A stretch of DNA of 64,000 nucleotides, taken from positions 1,984,001 to 2,048,000 of the forward strand of contig NZ_JAEPRJ010000001.1 in assembly GCF_016651435.1 (NCBI RefSeq), read 5' to 3'. Source of the stretch: Catonella massiliensis (lineage in GTDB: Bacteria > Bacillota > Clostridia > Lachnospirales > Lachnospiraceae). Every line of letters starts with the position of its first letter. Position 1 is the stretch's first letter. Shown here piece after piece: positions 32,321-42,620 of the stretch. The translations under genes and the position numbers were made by a program. The notes beneath the pieces were generated by a model. The model was not told the origin of the DNA, did no database searches, and saw nothing but the letters and a program-made list of their open reading frames with translations.

Positions 32321-34018
32321 TCACCTTATAACCACCGTATGGATGGTTCTATTCCCTTTTTTATCTATAGCGTAGAAGGTATATACGCCCTTTTTTAGTT
32401 TCAGTGCTTTCTCATTCTTTTTATTAAGCCTTAGCTTGGTTCCCTTCTTACTCTTGGTAAAGTATGAATCTCCTTTTTTGCCCCTAGCGTATCTGACCAG
32501 AGATACATCCTTATCCTTATCACTTATCTTGACAAGAACCTTGCCATCTTTTGTAAGAGAAAGGAAGATAACGGGAGCCTTACCCTTTGAAGTCTTCTTT
32601 AAAGCCTTCTTAAGCTCCTCTGCTTTCCTTGCTTCATCGTTCTTCTTAGCTTCCTCAGACTTCCTTAGTTCTTCAGTCTTCTTAGCTTCTTCAAGCTTTC
32701 TTGCCTCCTCAGCCTTCTTAGCCTCTTCAATCTCTCTTGCTTCTTCCGCCTTCTTCTCTTCTACCCTTTTATTCTCAGTTACAAAAGACTGGTAATTGCT
32801 CAGTGCATAGGCGTAGGCCCCGTCTGCATTTAACATGCCTCCTGTAGATACCTTTCCCTCAAGCTCAGGAAGTACCTTAACTCCACTTAGTATTGACTGT
32901 CTTACCTGACTTAGGGTAATACCCGGAAAATCAGAGTAAAGAAGCGCCGCAGTTCCCACTACATAAGGGGCAGCCATTGACGTACCTGTCATATATGCAT
33001 AAGGTGAGGACATCTTCCCGGATGCATAGCCAGCATTAAAGCTTGCTGTATCTATTGTACTAAGTATCCTTGCTCCCGGTGCCGCAAGGTCTACATGGTT
33101 GTTGCTGTAATTTGAGCTAATGTGAAGATTACCATCTGCCTGAAGGTTGGCAACTGTTATTATGTTCTTATACCTGTAGGATGCAGGATATATAGGTCTC
33201 GTGTCTATGTTATAGCCTATGCCTGTATTTTCATCGCCGTTACCTGCTGCTACCACAAAGAGCATATCAGAGTCTTTTATGGCTTCCTCAAGGTATCTAT
33301 CAGGCTTATCAGTACCAAAGCTGAAGTTACATATCGTAGCTCCCATGCTCTCTGCATACTTTATGGCATCAATTATACCCGAGGTAGAGCCTGACTCGTC
33401 ATCGCCACCAAGCGCCTTAAGTACCATGATTTTCACCGTACTACTACCAGCTATTCCTGCTACTCCCTTAGTGTTGTTATTGGCAACTATGGTTCCTGCT
33501 ATATGTGTTCCGTGTGCATCATCCTTGCCATTGTAGATGATATTGTTATCATCATAAAAATTCCAGCCGTTTACATCGTCCACATAGCCGTTACCATCAT
33601 CATCTATGCCATTGCCCGGTATCTCTCCTTTATTTACCCAGAGTACATTTTGCAGGTCTTCGTGGCGGTAATCTACTCCCGTATCAATGATAGCAACTAT
33701 GGTTTCACGCCTTCCACCGCTGTACTTTGCACGAGCCTCAGGAAGGCTTATGTCTATACCGCTTACAGCCTTAACGCTTGTAACAGGCTGCTTGACAAGC
33801 TTGCCTCCAATCTGCTCGTTGTATTTAAAATCTCCTCTATTCTCCATTCCCCACTGGTAAATGAAGTATTTGTCACTAAAACTCACCTTGTCGTCAAATG
33901 CCTTGTATACTACTTCTGTAGTACCCGCATAGGCAAGCCCCTTATCTAATCCTGCAAAGCTCATTGTAGAGAGCCCTATGCCTAATACTGCGGTTATTAC
34001 TGCCTTTTTAAGTCTCAT
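32321..34018 (-). CDS. Secreted subtilisin-like serine protease (S8) with Lys/Glu-rich linker
   Basis: A 565-residue preprotein. The signal peptide covers about 1-31 (KKAVITAVLGIGLSTMSFAG). The S8 catalytic triad is visible: D112 in IIDTGVDYRHEDL, H169 in DAHGTHIAGT and Ser in MTGTSMAAPYVVG (about 349). A Lys/Glu/Ala-rich coiled-coil linker with repeated EEAKK/EEARK units (about 420-480) separates the protease from a C-terminal beta-rich domain (about 485-565). Such linkers can span or bind the cell wall. It likely acts outside the cell on peptides or proteins. The stop is 3 bp from the stop of the convergent SPL-like gene, and no terminator fits between them. Confidence 0.93.
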   Translation of the reverse strand: MRLKKAVITAVLGIGLSTMSFAGLDKGLAYAGTTEVVYKAFDDKVSFSDKYFIYQWGMENRGDFKYNEQIGGKLVKQPVTSVKAVSGIDISLPEARAKYSGGRRETIVAIIDTGVDYRHEDLQNVLWVNKGEIPGNGIDDDGNGYVDDVNGWNFYDDNNIIYNGKDDAHGTHIAGTIVANNNTKGVAGIAGSSTVKIMVLKALGGDDESGSTSGIIDAIKYAESMGATICNFSFGTDKPDRYLEEAIKDSDMLFVVAAGNGDENTGIGYNIDTRPIYPASYRYKNIITVANLQADGNLHISSNYSNNHVDLAAPGARILSTIDTASFNAGYASGKMSSPYAYMTGTSMAAPYVVGTAALLYSDFPGITLSQVRQSILSGVKVLPELEGKVSTGGMLNADGAYAYALSNYQSFVTENKRVEEKKAEEAREIEEAKKAEEARKLEEAKKTEELRKSEEAKKNDEARKAEELKKALKKTSKGKAPVIFLSLTKDGKVLVKISDKDKDVSLVRYARGKKGDSYFTKSKKGTKLRLNKKNEKALKLKKGVYTFYAIDKKGNRTIHTVVIR

Positions 34019-34145
34019 TTATCTCTCCTTCTTCAAATATCCATACAGATTTCTTTCATTTTACTATATCATAACCCAAAAATAAGTCATATATTTGTTT
34101 TTATCGGATATTTTTAAGTCAGAATAAAGTCAAAGTTAAAAAAAG

Positions 34146-34174
34146 TTGATATCCTAACAAAAAAAATGTACAAT
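34146..34174 (+). promoter_or_regulatory. Sigma-A-type promoter of the SpoVB-like gene
   Basis: TTGATA, 17-bp spacer, TACAAT, 36 bp before the start codon. Confidence 0.65.
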
Positions 34175-34210
34175 GGTAAGTGCAATCAATATTGAGAAAC
34201 GAGATAGACA

Positions 34211-35845
34211 ATGAATTCACAAAATAAAAGACAAACTGATAATTTCCTCATTCAGGGAAGCATACTGGCCGCAACCTCTATACTTGTCCGCATCATTGGC
34301 CTGGTATACAGGGTTCCGATGGCAAGGATACTTGGAAATGAAGGAATAGGTTATTACGGCTATGCCTTTGAAATATATAACTTTTGCTTCATCATTTCCT
34401 CATACGGCATGCCTATGGCTGTGTCAAAGCTGGTATCCGAAAGAACGGCTAAGAAAGAATACACCAACTCGCTTAAACTTCTTCTTGGTGCTTTGATAGT
34501 TGCCCTAACCTCAGGCGGTATTTTGTCAGCCGGAGTTTACTTTGGGGCAGGCTTTATATCTACCCATATGTTTGCCAATCCGGCTATCCAGATACCTCTG
34601 AGGGCACTGGCTCCAACAGTATTGGTTTCTGCGGTTTTAGGTGTAGTGAGAGGATTTTTCCAAGGCAAGGGGACCATGGTTCCTACTGCAATATCGCAGC
34701 TTTTTGAACAGGTGGTAAATGGCATTATAAGTGTATGGGCAGCCTTTGCATTTGCAAAAGCCCACTCTGCCTCTATGAATATAGCAGCGTATGGGGCAGC
34801 GGGAGGTGTGACCGGTACCTTTGCAGGTGCATTTGCAGGCCTTATGTTCATCTCTTTCCTGCTCTTTGTCAATATGCCTATACTTAAAAGGCAGAGAAAA
34901 AGAGACCAAGGTGAGCCGGAGGCCATGCCTTATCTAATAAAGGTAATACTTGCAACCTCAGTGCCTGTGATGCTTAGCCAGATACTTGTAAGAAGCAACG
35001 GCCTTATTTCAATGACCTTGTTTAATAACATCCTCAATCACAAGGGGGTTGCAAAGGAGACCTATACTGCGCTTTACGGCATATATGAGGGTAAATTCCT
35101 TCTTCTTTGCAACATAGTAATGGGTATCACCAGTGCCATTACAACTGCTTCCATCCCTTCTTTGGTTAGGGGTAATGTGCTTAGCACCAAAAAGGAAGTA
35201 GGCAAAAAGGTAAGAATGGCACTTAAGTTCAACCTAATCATCGCAATTCCTGCAACCATCGGTCTTGCCATACTTGGAGGTCCTATTATAAGGTTACTTT
35301 TTGGAGATACAGATCCTGTCATAGGGAAGGTCATGACAGTCGGAGCCGCAACAATTGCTCTTTATACTGTATCCATCCTATTCTGTACTATAATTCAGAG
35401 TATATACAGTATGATGATACCTGTAGTTATCAACCTAATTGCAATGCTTGTTGTCATCGTATTTACATACATCCTGCTTATGTACACGAGTCTAAATATA
35501 TTTGCACTTGTTCTTGGCGGTATGCTTATGCCTGCGATAGTTATAGTTCTTTGTACGCTTGTTATAAGATTGCAGCTTAGAATAAGGATTGAGTTATTTA
35601 GAACCTTTGTCATCCCTACTGTTGCCTCAGGAATAATGGGAGTAGTTGTATACTTTATCTATAACCTGGTGCTTAAGTTTACAGGAAGGTACTACCTGGG
35701 ACTCCTCTTATCCCTGCCTCTTGGCATGTTTACTTTCTTTGTATTTGAAATACTATTAAAGGGAGTAAGCAAGAAAGAACTGCATAATTTCCCTAAGGGA
35801 CATTCAATCATAAGACTGGCCCAGAAGTTACACTTGATGAGATAA
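34211..35845 (+). CDS. SpoVB/MurJ-type polysaccharide flippase family protein
   Basis: The 544-residue protein is almost wholly membrane-embedded, with about 13-14 hydrophobic segments, starting with a short cytoplasmic tail and IQGSILAATSILVRIIGLVY. The pattern RVPMARILGNEGIGYYGYAF and SYGMPMAVSKLVSERTAK is typical for the SpoVB/Wzx branch of the MOP superfamily. Members move lipid-linked sugars or cell-wall precursors across the membrane; SpoVB acts in spore cortex synthesis in Bacillus. Several paralogues are usual in Clostridia, so the substrate cannot be told. It is a single-gene unit with a promoter and a strong terminator. Confidence 0.88.
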   Translation: MNSQNKRQTDNFLIQGSILAATSILVRIIGLVYRVPMARILGNEGIGYYGYAFEIYNFCFIISSYGMPMAVSKLVSERTAKKEYTNSLKLLLGALIVALTSGGILSAGVYFGAGFISTHMFANPAIQIPLRALAPTVLVSAVLGVVRGFFQGKGTMVPTAISQLFEQVVNGIISVWAAFAFAKAHSASMNIAAYGAAGGVTGTFAGAFAGLMFISFLLFVNMPILKRQRKRDQGEPEAMPYLIKVILATSVPVMLSQILVRSNGLISMTLFNNILNHKGVAKETYTALYGIYEGKFLLLCNIVMGITSAITTASIPSLVRGNVLSTKKEVGKKVRMALKFNLIIAIPATIGLAILGGPIIRLLFGDTDPVIGKVMTVGAATIALYTVSILFCTIIQSIYSMMIPVVINLIAMLVVIVFTYILLMYTSLNIFALVLGGMLMPAIVIVLCTLVIRLQLRIRIELFRTFVIPTVASGIMGVVVYFIYNLVLKFTGRYYLGLLLSLPLGMFTFFVFEILLKGVSKKELHNFPKGHSIIRLAQKLHLMR

Positions 35846-35953
35846 AAATAGCTTTGGCGGTTCTCATATTCAGCATATTCATACCGCCACTGAAAGATTT
35901 CTCGTGGAATTTTATTGGATAAGATATTTTGAGAAATTACCTGACAATAAGAC

Positions 35954-36022
35954 ACCACCCGGGACGTCCGTATAGGAACCTTGCTTTTAGGTTTTTGTAC
36001 TGTACGGCTTCGGGTGGTTTTT
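35954..36022 (+). terminator. Large branched terminator after the SpoVB-like gene
   Basis: ACCACCCG (35954-35961) pairs with CGGGTGGT (36011-36018), followed by TTTTT. Between the arms CCGTA pairs with TACGG and AGGAACCT with AGGTTTTT, so the stem is long and layered. It lies between convergent genes and may stop both; the T-run on the minus strand is weaker. Confidence 0.75.
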
Positions 36023-36034
36023 AGGTATTTGGGA

Positions 36035-36691
36035 TTATTTCTTTAACCCCTGTAAAAATGTGATTACGTCATTTAGAGTTTCTGCCCTCATTACAATGAT
36101 TTTACTCAGCTCTTCATCAGGCTCTGAGAGGTCCGGAACCATAATCACATCCACTTCCGCACCGTGTGCAGAGCGGACTCCGTTTGGAGAGTCCTCTAGC
36201 GCGAGACAGTCCTTACGCTTCTCTTCTATCTGAGAGCAGGCATAGAGGTAGATATCAGGATCAGGCTTTCCTTTCTTTACCATGTCAGCACAGATAATCT
36301 TGTCAAAGCGTTCTAAAAGCCCTACTTCTTTTAGGTATTTTCTTGCTCTGTCCTCTGGAGTTGCGGTTACCAAAGCCCTCTTTATGCCATTTTCTTTAAG
36401 ATACGCCAGTATTTCATCTACATAAGGCTTCTTCTTAATTCCATGCTTATTAAGCTCCTCTTCCATGATTTCTTTGCGTCTGTCCCTTACCTTGTCATAG
36501 TCAAAGGTTGGACCAAAAAAGTCCTGCATGATAGGCTCAGCGTATTCTTTGTTGCAGCTTCTAAGATAAAGCTGTTCCTTCTCTGTCATGTTAAAGCCCA
36601 GTTCTCTTGCTGCCTGTATCCAAGCCTTCTGATAATGCTTTTCAGTGTCTATAATAAGCCCGTCCATATCAAATAAAACCGCTTTATACAT
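36035..36691 (-). CDS. HAD-superfamily phosphatase (beta-phosphoglucomutase-like)
   Basis: A 218-residue cytoplasmic protein. HAD motif I is FDMDGLIIDTEKHY (nucleophile D8, acid/base D10), motif II LVTATPEDRA, motif III KGKPDPDIYLYA and motif IV LALEDSPNGVRSAH. A helical cap (about 15-85) lies between motifs I and II, as in the PGMB/GPH group (subclass I). These enzymes dephosphorylate small sugar phosphates or isomerise hexose phosphates; the substrate cannot be inferred. No coupled neighbour is present: efp lies about 210 bp upstream on the same strand. Confidence 0.9.
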   Translation of the reverse strand: MYKAVLFDMDGLIIDTEKHYQKAWIQAARELGFNMTEKEQLYLRSCNKEYAEPIMQDFFGPTFDYDKVRDRRKEIMEEELNKHGIKKKPYVDEILAYLKENGIKRALVTATPEDRARKYLKEVGLLERFDKIICADMVKKGKPDPDIYLYACSQIEEKRKDCLALEDSPNGVRSAHGAEVDVIMVPDLSEPDEELSKIIVMRAETLNDVITFLQGLKK

Positions 36692-36859
36692 AATGTCTCC
36701 CTTTAATAATATTTACGATAGAATCCCACTTTGCAGTATTCACCTCTTATAGCATACCGCAAAAGCACACCGTCACAGTTCTGCTCCATTAGTAAATCCC
36801 TTACTTTTTGTAAAGCTAATAATTATTAAAAACCTTTATATATTTAACTCTAAAATTAT

Positions 36860-36891
36860 AAAAAGAGCCGGCACAAAACTGTGACAGCTCG
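36860..36891 (-). terminator. Terminator of efp
   Basis: On the minus strand GAGC-TG-T-CACA pairs with TGTG-C-CGGCTC across GTTT, followed by TTTTTATAA. It lies a few bases past the efp stop. Confidence 0.75.
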
Positions 36892-36897
36892 GTAATT

Positions 36898-37455
36898 TTA
36901 TACTCTCTTAAGATATTCGCCTGTTCTTGTATCAATCTGGATCTTGTCACCCTGATTTACAAAAAGAGGTACATAGACTGTAGCTCCGGTCTCAACCACT
37001 GCAGGCTTTGTAGCACCTGTAGCTGTATCACCCTTAAAGCCCGGTTCAGTATCAGTAATCTCAAGCTCTACAAACATAGGTGGCTCAATTGAGAATACCA
37101 CACCGTTGTGTGAGAGCATTGATACTGTCTCATTCTCCTTAACAAACTTAAGTGCGTCACCAACCTGCTCAGAGGTAAGCGCAAACTGCTCATAGGTTTC
37201 ATTGTCCATGAAGTTGTACATATCTCCGTCAGCGTACATATACTGCATGTTCTTTCTGTCTATTCTTGCCTGAGGGAATTTCTCAGTAGGGCGGAATGTA
37301 GTCTCTTTAACACCACCATTCTTTATGTCTCTAAGTTTGGTACGAACAAAAGCTGCACCTTTTCCCGGTTTAACATGCTGAAACTCAATAATCTGGAAAA
37401 CACTGTTGTCAATCTCGACTGTAAGGCCATTCCTGAAATCGCCTGCTGAAATCAT
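36898..37455 (-). CDS. efp: Translation elongation factor P
   Basis: A 185-residue protein with the three beta-barrel domains of EF-P. K32 in the loop [10 protein letters not shown] is the tip residue that reaches the peptidyl-transferase centre. EF-P relieves ribosome stalling at polyproline stretches. The C-terminal signature region reads [17 protein letters not shown]. The length is normal. ATG with AAGGAGG upstream. In many Firmicutes K32 is modified or not; no modification gene (ymfI, epmA) is in the window. Confidence 0.97.
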   Translation of the reverse strand: MISAGDFRNGLTVEIDNSVFQIIEFQHVKPGKGAAFVRTKLRDIKNGGVKETTFRPTEKFPQARIDRKNMQYMYADGDMYNFMDNETYEQFALTSEQVGDALKFVKENETVSMLSHNGVVFSIEPPMFVELEITDTEPGFKGDTATGATKPAVVETGATVYVPLFVNQGDKIQIDTRTGEYLKRV

Positions 37456-37520
37456 TAAAAATTCCTCCTTAAAAGCTTATCATAAATTAAAGTTCCTAAA
37501 TCTTAGGACACCGTCTCTTT

Positions 37521-37549
37521 ATTCTACTACAATTTTTCGTTTATTTCAA
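37521..37549 (-). promoter_or_regulatory. Promoter of efp
   Basis: TTGAAA, 17-bp spacer, TAGAAT on the minus strand, about 65 bp before the start codon. Confidence 0.65.
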
Positions 37550-37716
37550 GATGCTATTTTTGCTTAGTATTGGAGAAATCATTTAGAAATTCTTACGAAT
37601 TCTTAAAAAAATATATTGCCTCTTTAATATTTATACCATTTGCTGTATAATATTAAACGAGACAAAGGTATACTTTATTTAATGTCGTTAACTATTTTCA
37701 TAAGGGGAGAAGAACA

Positions 37717-39783
37717 ATGAAAATCATCAGCATGAAATGTCCTCAGTGTCAGGGAAATCTCGATATCAAGGAAGATCAGATGGGGAAATTCACTACCTGT
37801 CCTTATTGTGGCACCAAGTTCTTACTTGAAGAGGAGAAACCTAATATCAACCAGACTTTCAATATCAAAGAGCTTCATATAGGTGACACCGGAAGGAGTT
37901 CTGATTATAACAGGAAAACAGCTCCAAGTGCCGCTGCGCCTCTAGCAGTCATTTTCTGTATAATTGGCGCAGTTTTCATCATCTTTGTTCCACAGATTCT
38001 AAGAAGTACATCAAGCTATGATGTATATAGTGATAATGGCTCGACAGCAGAGTCGGAAGAAACAGCTGCTTCGCCTTTTGTCACATATAGGACAAAGCCT
38101 GAAAGCAAGGCAGTGATAGACTTTGTCGAAGCCGCATTTAAAAAGCCTCTTTCCGATATTAAAAAGGCTGATTATGAATCCATTAAATACCTAAAGGTAG
38201 ATAGAGAGGCTGTTCCGATTACTTCTGAGAAAAATGACAGCACTCCTTGGATATTTACATATGCAAAGAACACAGCTAACTACGGTGCTCCGGATAAGCC
38301 TGTTAAGCTAAAAATTGCAGGCACTAAAAACATAACAGAAGAAGATTTTCAGGTATTTACAGAGCTTGAGTCTTTGGATTTTAGCAATGAGGGCGATATA
38401 GTGCCTGCAGGTGAGAGCTATAATACTACGGACTTTAAAAACCTTAAAAAGCTTCACTATTATACAGGTACTTCTTCCGAATACTTAACACATATGCCTG
38501 CCTTAAACGTAAGCAACATCTATGGTCTCGGCACGACGAGCTTGTACGACATAGAAAAGAGTATATCCGCATTAAAGACTTATAAGAACCTTAAAATGCT
38601 TAACTTTACGAGTCTTAAAAAGGGAGATGCTATAAAGGATTTGTCCTTCCTTTCTTCATTTCCTAATGTTGAGATACTTTCTCTTGACTTTGCAGAAAAA
38701 GACACCTGGGATTTGGCGGGTATTACCTCACTTACAAAGCTTAAGTCCCTTTCAATTAACGGTTATGATACAACCTTTGAACATTTCAATGTATTTAGCG
38801 GTATACCACAGATTGAAAGCCTGGCTTTTAAGAATGTAAAAGACTTAAAGACTCTTGATTTTGTTAAAAATATGCCATACTTAAAGAGTATTAGTATAGA
38901 CAGTTGCCCTGTTATTAAGCTTAATGGCTTAAAAAACTGTATATCACTTACTTCGCTTACGCTTGATAGCTGTGGAGATTTGACTGACGTAAGCGCTCTT
39001 GCTACATTAAAGAGTCTTAAGAAGCTAAGTATATCCGGTATATGGAATTATAATATAACTTTTCCTAATCTTAGCAAGCTCACCGCTCTTAGCGATGTGG
39101 ATATAAGAGCCAGGGATCTAAGTATAATAGCGGGTATGTCATCAATAAAGAGGCTTGAGATAGAAGAAATAGGTAACGAATCTTACTCTTTTAAACCTGT
39201 TGCAGGTATGAATAACCTCGAAGAGCTTACTCTCTATGACTACGACTGGTTAATTAAGCCGGATATGGCACAGTATCTGGCAAAGCTTCCTAAGCTTAAA
39301 ACAATAAACTTTGGATACGGAAGCATTGCCCACTATGGAGATTATACAGATGTATTCTCACTGCCTCAGGTAACAAAAATAGTTAGCTTCTCTCCGAAAT
39401 CAGATGGTTCAGGCATTAACTACATTATACTCTCTGTAAAGAGCTTAAGGGATAATAAAGTCCTTAAGGAGCTTGATCTATCAGGAACTGAGATTTATAA
39501 CAATGATGTAGACAAGGGAGGCACTGATAAGTTTGGTGTATATGCCAATAAGTTTCTCTCTCATTTCCCTAATCTTAAGAAGCTTAACCTGGCAAATACC
39601 TATATAGAAAATCTTGACTTTGTAGATAAGATGCCTTTACTTGAGGAACTTAACATTTCCGGAAATTATGTGACTGATGTATCTAAGCTATTAAAGCTTA
39701 AGAAACTTAAGAAACTGACCTGCGATACGGATATGATTAAGAATCTTGATTTGCTGCCTAAGAGTGTGAAGGTAAACCAGTAG
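37717..39783 (+). CDS. Zinc-ribbon, single-pass membrane, leucine-rich-repeat protein
   Basis: The 688-residue protein begins with a zinc ribbon (CPQCQGNLDIKEDQ...TTCPYCGTKF, about 8-34), followed by a linker and one membrane segment (about 72-92, APLAVIFCIIGAVFIIFVPQ). A long beta/leucine-rich part (about 190-688) follows. Repeats such as LTSLTLDSCGDLTDVSALAT, LKKLNLANTYIENLDFV and LEELNISGNYVTDVSKLLKL mark LRRs of the internalin-like type. There is no N-terminal signal peptide, so the zinc ribbon should be cytoplasmic and the LRRs outside. The arrangement suggests a sensor or adhesion protein. I do not know a named family. It is a single gene convergent to groEL. Confidence 0.8.
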   Translation: MKIISMKCPQCQGNLDIKEDQMGKFTTCPYCGTKFLLEEEKPNINQTFNIKELHIGDTGRSSDYNRKTAPSAAAPLAVIFCIIGAVFIIFVPQILRSTSSYDVYSDNGSTAESEETAASPFVTYRTKPESKAVIDFVEAAFKKPLSDIKKADYESIKYLKVDREAVPITSEKNDSTPWIFTYAKNTANYGAPDKPVKLKIAGTKNITEEDFQVFTELESLDFSNEGDIVPAGESYNTTDFKNLKKLHYYTGTSSEYLTHMPALNVSNIYGLGTTSLYDIEKSISALKTYKNLKMLNFTSLKKGDAIKDLSFLSSFPNVEILSLDFAEKDTWDLAGITSLTKLKSLSINGYDTTFEHFNVFSGIPQIESLAFKNVKDLKTLDFVKNMPYLKSISIDSCPVIKLNGLKNCISLTSLTLDSCGDLTDVSALATLKSLKKLSISGIWNYNITFPNLSKLTALSDVDIRARDLSIIAGMSSIKRLEIEEIGNESYSFKPVAGMNNLEELTLYDYDWLIKPDMAQYLAKLPKLKTINFGYGSIAHYGDYTDVFSLPQVTKIVSFSPKSDGSGINYIILSVKSLRDNKVLKELDLSGTEIYNNDVDKGGTDKFGVYANKFLSHFPNLKKLNLANTYIENLDFVDKMPLLEELNISGNYVTDVSKLLKLKKLKKLTCDTDMIKNLDLLPKSVKVNQ

Positions 39784-39847
39784 TATCATTAATGATACAC
39801 GGACTGCTTCGTGCTTCGCACTCTCGCAGTCCTACAACGAGAGAAAA

Positions 39848-39886
39848 AGCCCCCACCCTCAAGCGAGCTTGTGGTGGGGGCTTTCT
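39848..39886. terminator. Bidirectional terminator between LRR gene and groEL
   Basis: AGCCCCCACC pairs perfectly with GGTGGGGGCT across a 15-nt loop, extended by AAAG/CTTT and GAGA/TCTC outside. CTTTTTCTC follows on the minus strand and CTTTCTCTCT on the plus strand, so it serves groEL best. Confidence 0.88.
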
Positions 39887-39904
39887 CTCTCTATTCTTGT
39901 ATCA

Positions 39905-41569
<1,665 letters not shown>

Positions 41570-41584
41570 TCAGATTGTTTTTAC

Positions 41585-41869
41585 TTATTCAACAACTGCA
41601 AGAATGTCTGACTGCTTAACTATGATATACTCTTCATTCTCAAGCTTTACATTGGTTCCTGCATATTTAGAATAAATAACTTTCTGTCCCTTTTTAACCT
41701 GCATACTTACTTCTTTACCGTCTATTACTCCGCCAGGACCTACAGCAACAACTTCAGCCTGCTGTGGCTTCTCCTGAGCCTGATCAGGTAATATAATACC
41801 TGACTTTGTGGTCTCTTCTGCCGCTATCTGCTTTAATACAACTCTGTCGCCTAATGGTACTAATTTCAT
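41585..41869 (-). CDS. groS: Co-chaperonin GroES (10 kDa)
   Basis: The 94-residue protein has the GroES opening MKLVPLGDRVVLKQIAAEET, the mobile-loop region TTKSGIILPDQAQEKPQQAE and the core GKKVIYSKYAGT-like stretch (KGQKVIYSKYAGTNVKLENE). It caps GroEL rings. First gene of the groES-groEL operon, with a GGAGG site before the ATG. Confidence 0.99.
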   Translation of the reverse strand: MKLVPLGDRVVLKQIAAEETTKSGIILPDQAQEKPQQAEVVAVGPGGVIDGKEVSMQVKKGQKVIYSKYAGTNVKLENEEYIIVKQSDILAVVE

Positions 41870-41911
41870 CTTAGTTCCTCCTTTATATTAAATCATTATG
41901 AATTCATATTA

Positions 41912-41938
41912 TTAGCACTCTTTCTATGTGAGTGCTAA
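41912..41938. promoter_or_regulatory. CIRCE operator (HrcA-binding site)
   Basis: TTAGCACTC, 9-bp spacer, GAGTGCTAA: a perfect match to the CIRCE consensus. It lies just downstream of the -10 box, so HrcA binding would block groESL transcription until heat stress. hrcA itself is not in the window. Confidence 0.98.
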
Positions 41939-41949
41939 ACTATAATCAT

Positions 41950-41978
41950 ATAATAACCTCTTTTATATATTTTTGCAA
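41950..41978 (-). promoter_or_regulatory. Promoter of groES-groEL
   Basis: TTGCAA, 17-bp spacer, TATTAT on the minus strand, with the CIRCE element directly downstream. Confidence 0.8.
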
Positions 41979-42020
41979 GTAGTTTTTTAAATTATCACAA
42001 AATTGTCACAATTAAAACAT

Positions 42021-42533
42021 CTACCGAACCATTACTGCTTCTTCCACCGCCCTCCTTACTGTATGTCTCTCGGAAGGCTTAGCCTCAGCAGCAGGATAGC
42101 CTACAGGGAAGATGGCTATCAGCTCGTATCCCTTCATCTCAGGAAATTCCTCCTTAAGTAAAGGCGCATCAAAATGTCCTACCCAGGTAGTACCCAGTCC
42201 AAGCTCAGTTATCTCAAGCATCATATGTGTAGCTACTATGGTGGCATCTACCTCGGCAAAGTTGTGGTTATCAAACTTCCTTACCCAGGCCTCATCCTCT
42301 TTGGCACCAACCACGAAGAATACTTCTGCTCCAAACTGATATCTGTTTGCCTTTGCAAGCTTTTCCTTAGCCTCAGTGCTTTCTATAAGCCATATCTTGT
42401 AAGGCTGCGCATTGGTTGCAGTTGGAGCAAGTATGCCGGCTTCGATGATTTTATCAAGCTTCTCCTTTTCAACCTTCTTATCACTTAACTGTCTACAGGA
42501 ATATCTCTCTCTTGCCAGTTTTAGAAAATCCAT
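42021..42533 (-). CDS. Nitroreductase family protein (FMN-dependent)
   Basis: A 170-residue protein with the nitroreductase fold: MDFLKLARERYSCRQLSDKK (the R-x-S-x-R-like FMN phosphate-binding start), ILAPTATNAQPYKIWLIEST and, later, LEITELGLGTTWVGHFDAPL. The C-terminal part LIAIFPVGYPAAEAKPSERH is typical. Such enzymes reduce nitro compounds, quinones or other acceptors with NAD(P)H; the substrate is unknown. It is transcribed alone; about 90 bp upstream is the end of a secreted-protein gene on the same strand. Confidence 0.9.
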   Translation of the reverse strand: MDFLKLARERYSCRQLSDKKVEKEKLDKIIEAGILAPTATNAQPYKIWLIESTEAKEKLAKANRYQFGAEVFFVVGAKEDEAWVRKFDNHNFAEVDATIVATHMMLEITELGLGTTWVGHFDAPLLKEEFPEMKGYELIAIFPVGYPAAEAKPSERHTVRRAVEEAVMVR

Positions 42534-42574
42534 AGTTACCTCCTAATATAATCAGTATAATTCTTATTTTAATC

Positions 42575-42606
42575 AAGCCCCAAAAGTATCAAATCAATTG
42601 GGGCTT
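42575..42606 (-). terminator. Hairpin/terminator after the PPC-domain gene
   Basis: AAGCCCCAA and TTGGGGCTT pair perfectly across a 14-nt loop, 14 bp past the stop codon. The T-run on the minus strand (TTGATTAAAAT) is poor, so read-through into the nitroreductase gene is possible. Confidence 0.6.
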
Positions 42607-42620
42607 GGCTACATTAGATA

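Noticed and set aside
32436..32795. Ser/Leu-rich 119-codon plus-strand ORF
   Set aside because: It is the complement of the Lys/Glu repeat linker of the subtilase gene; the repeat explains the open frame.
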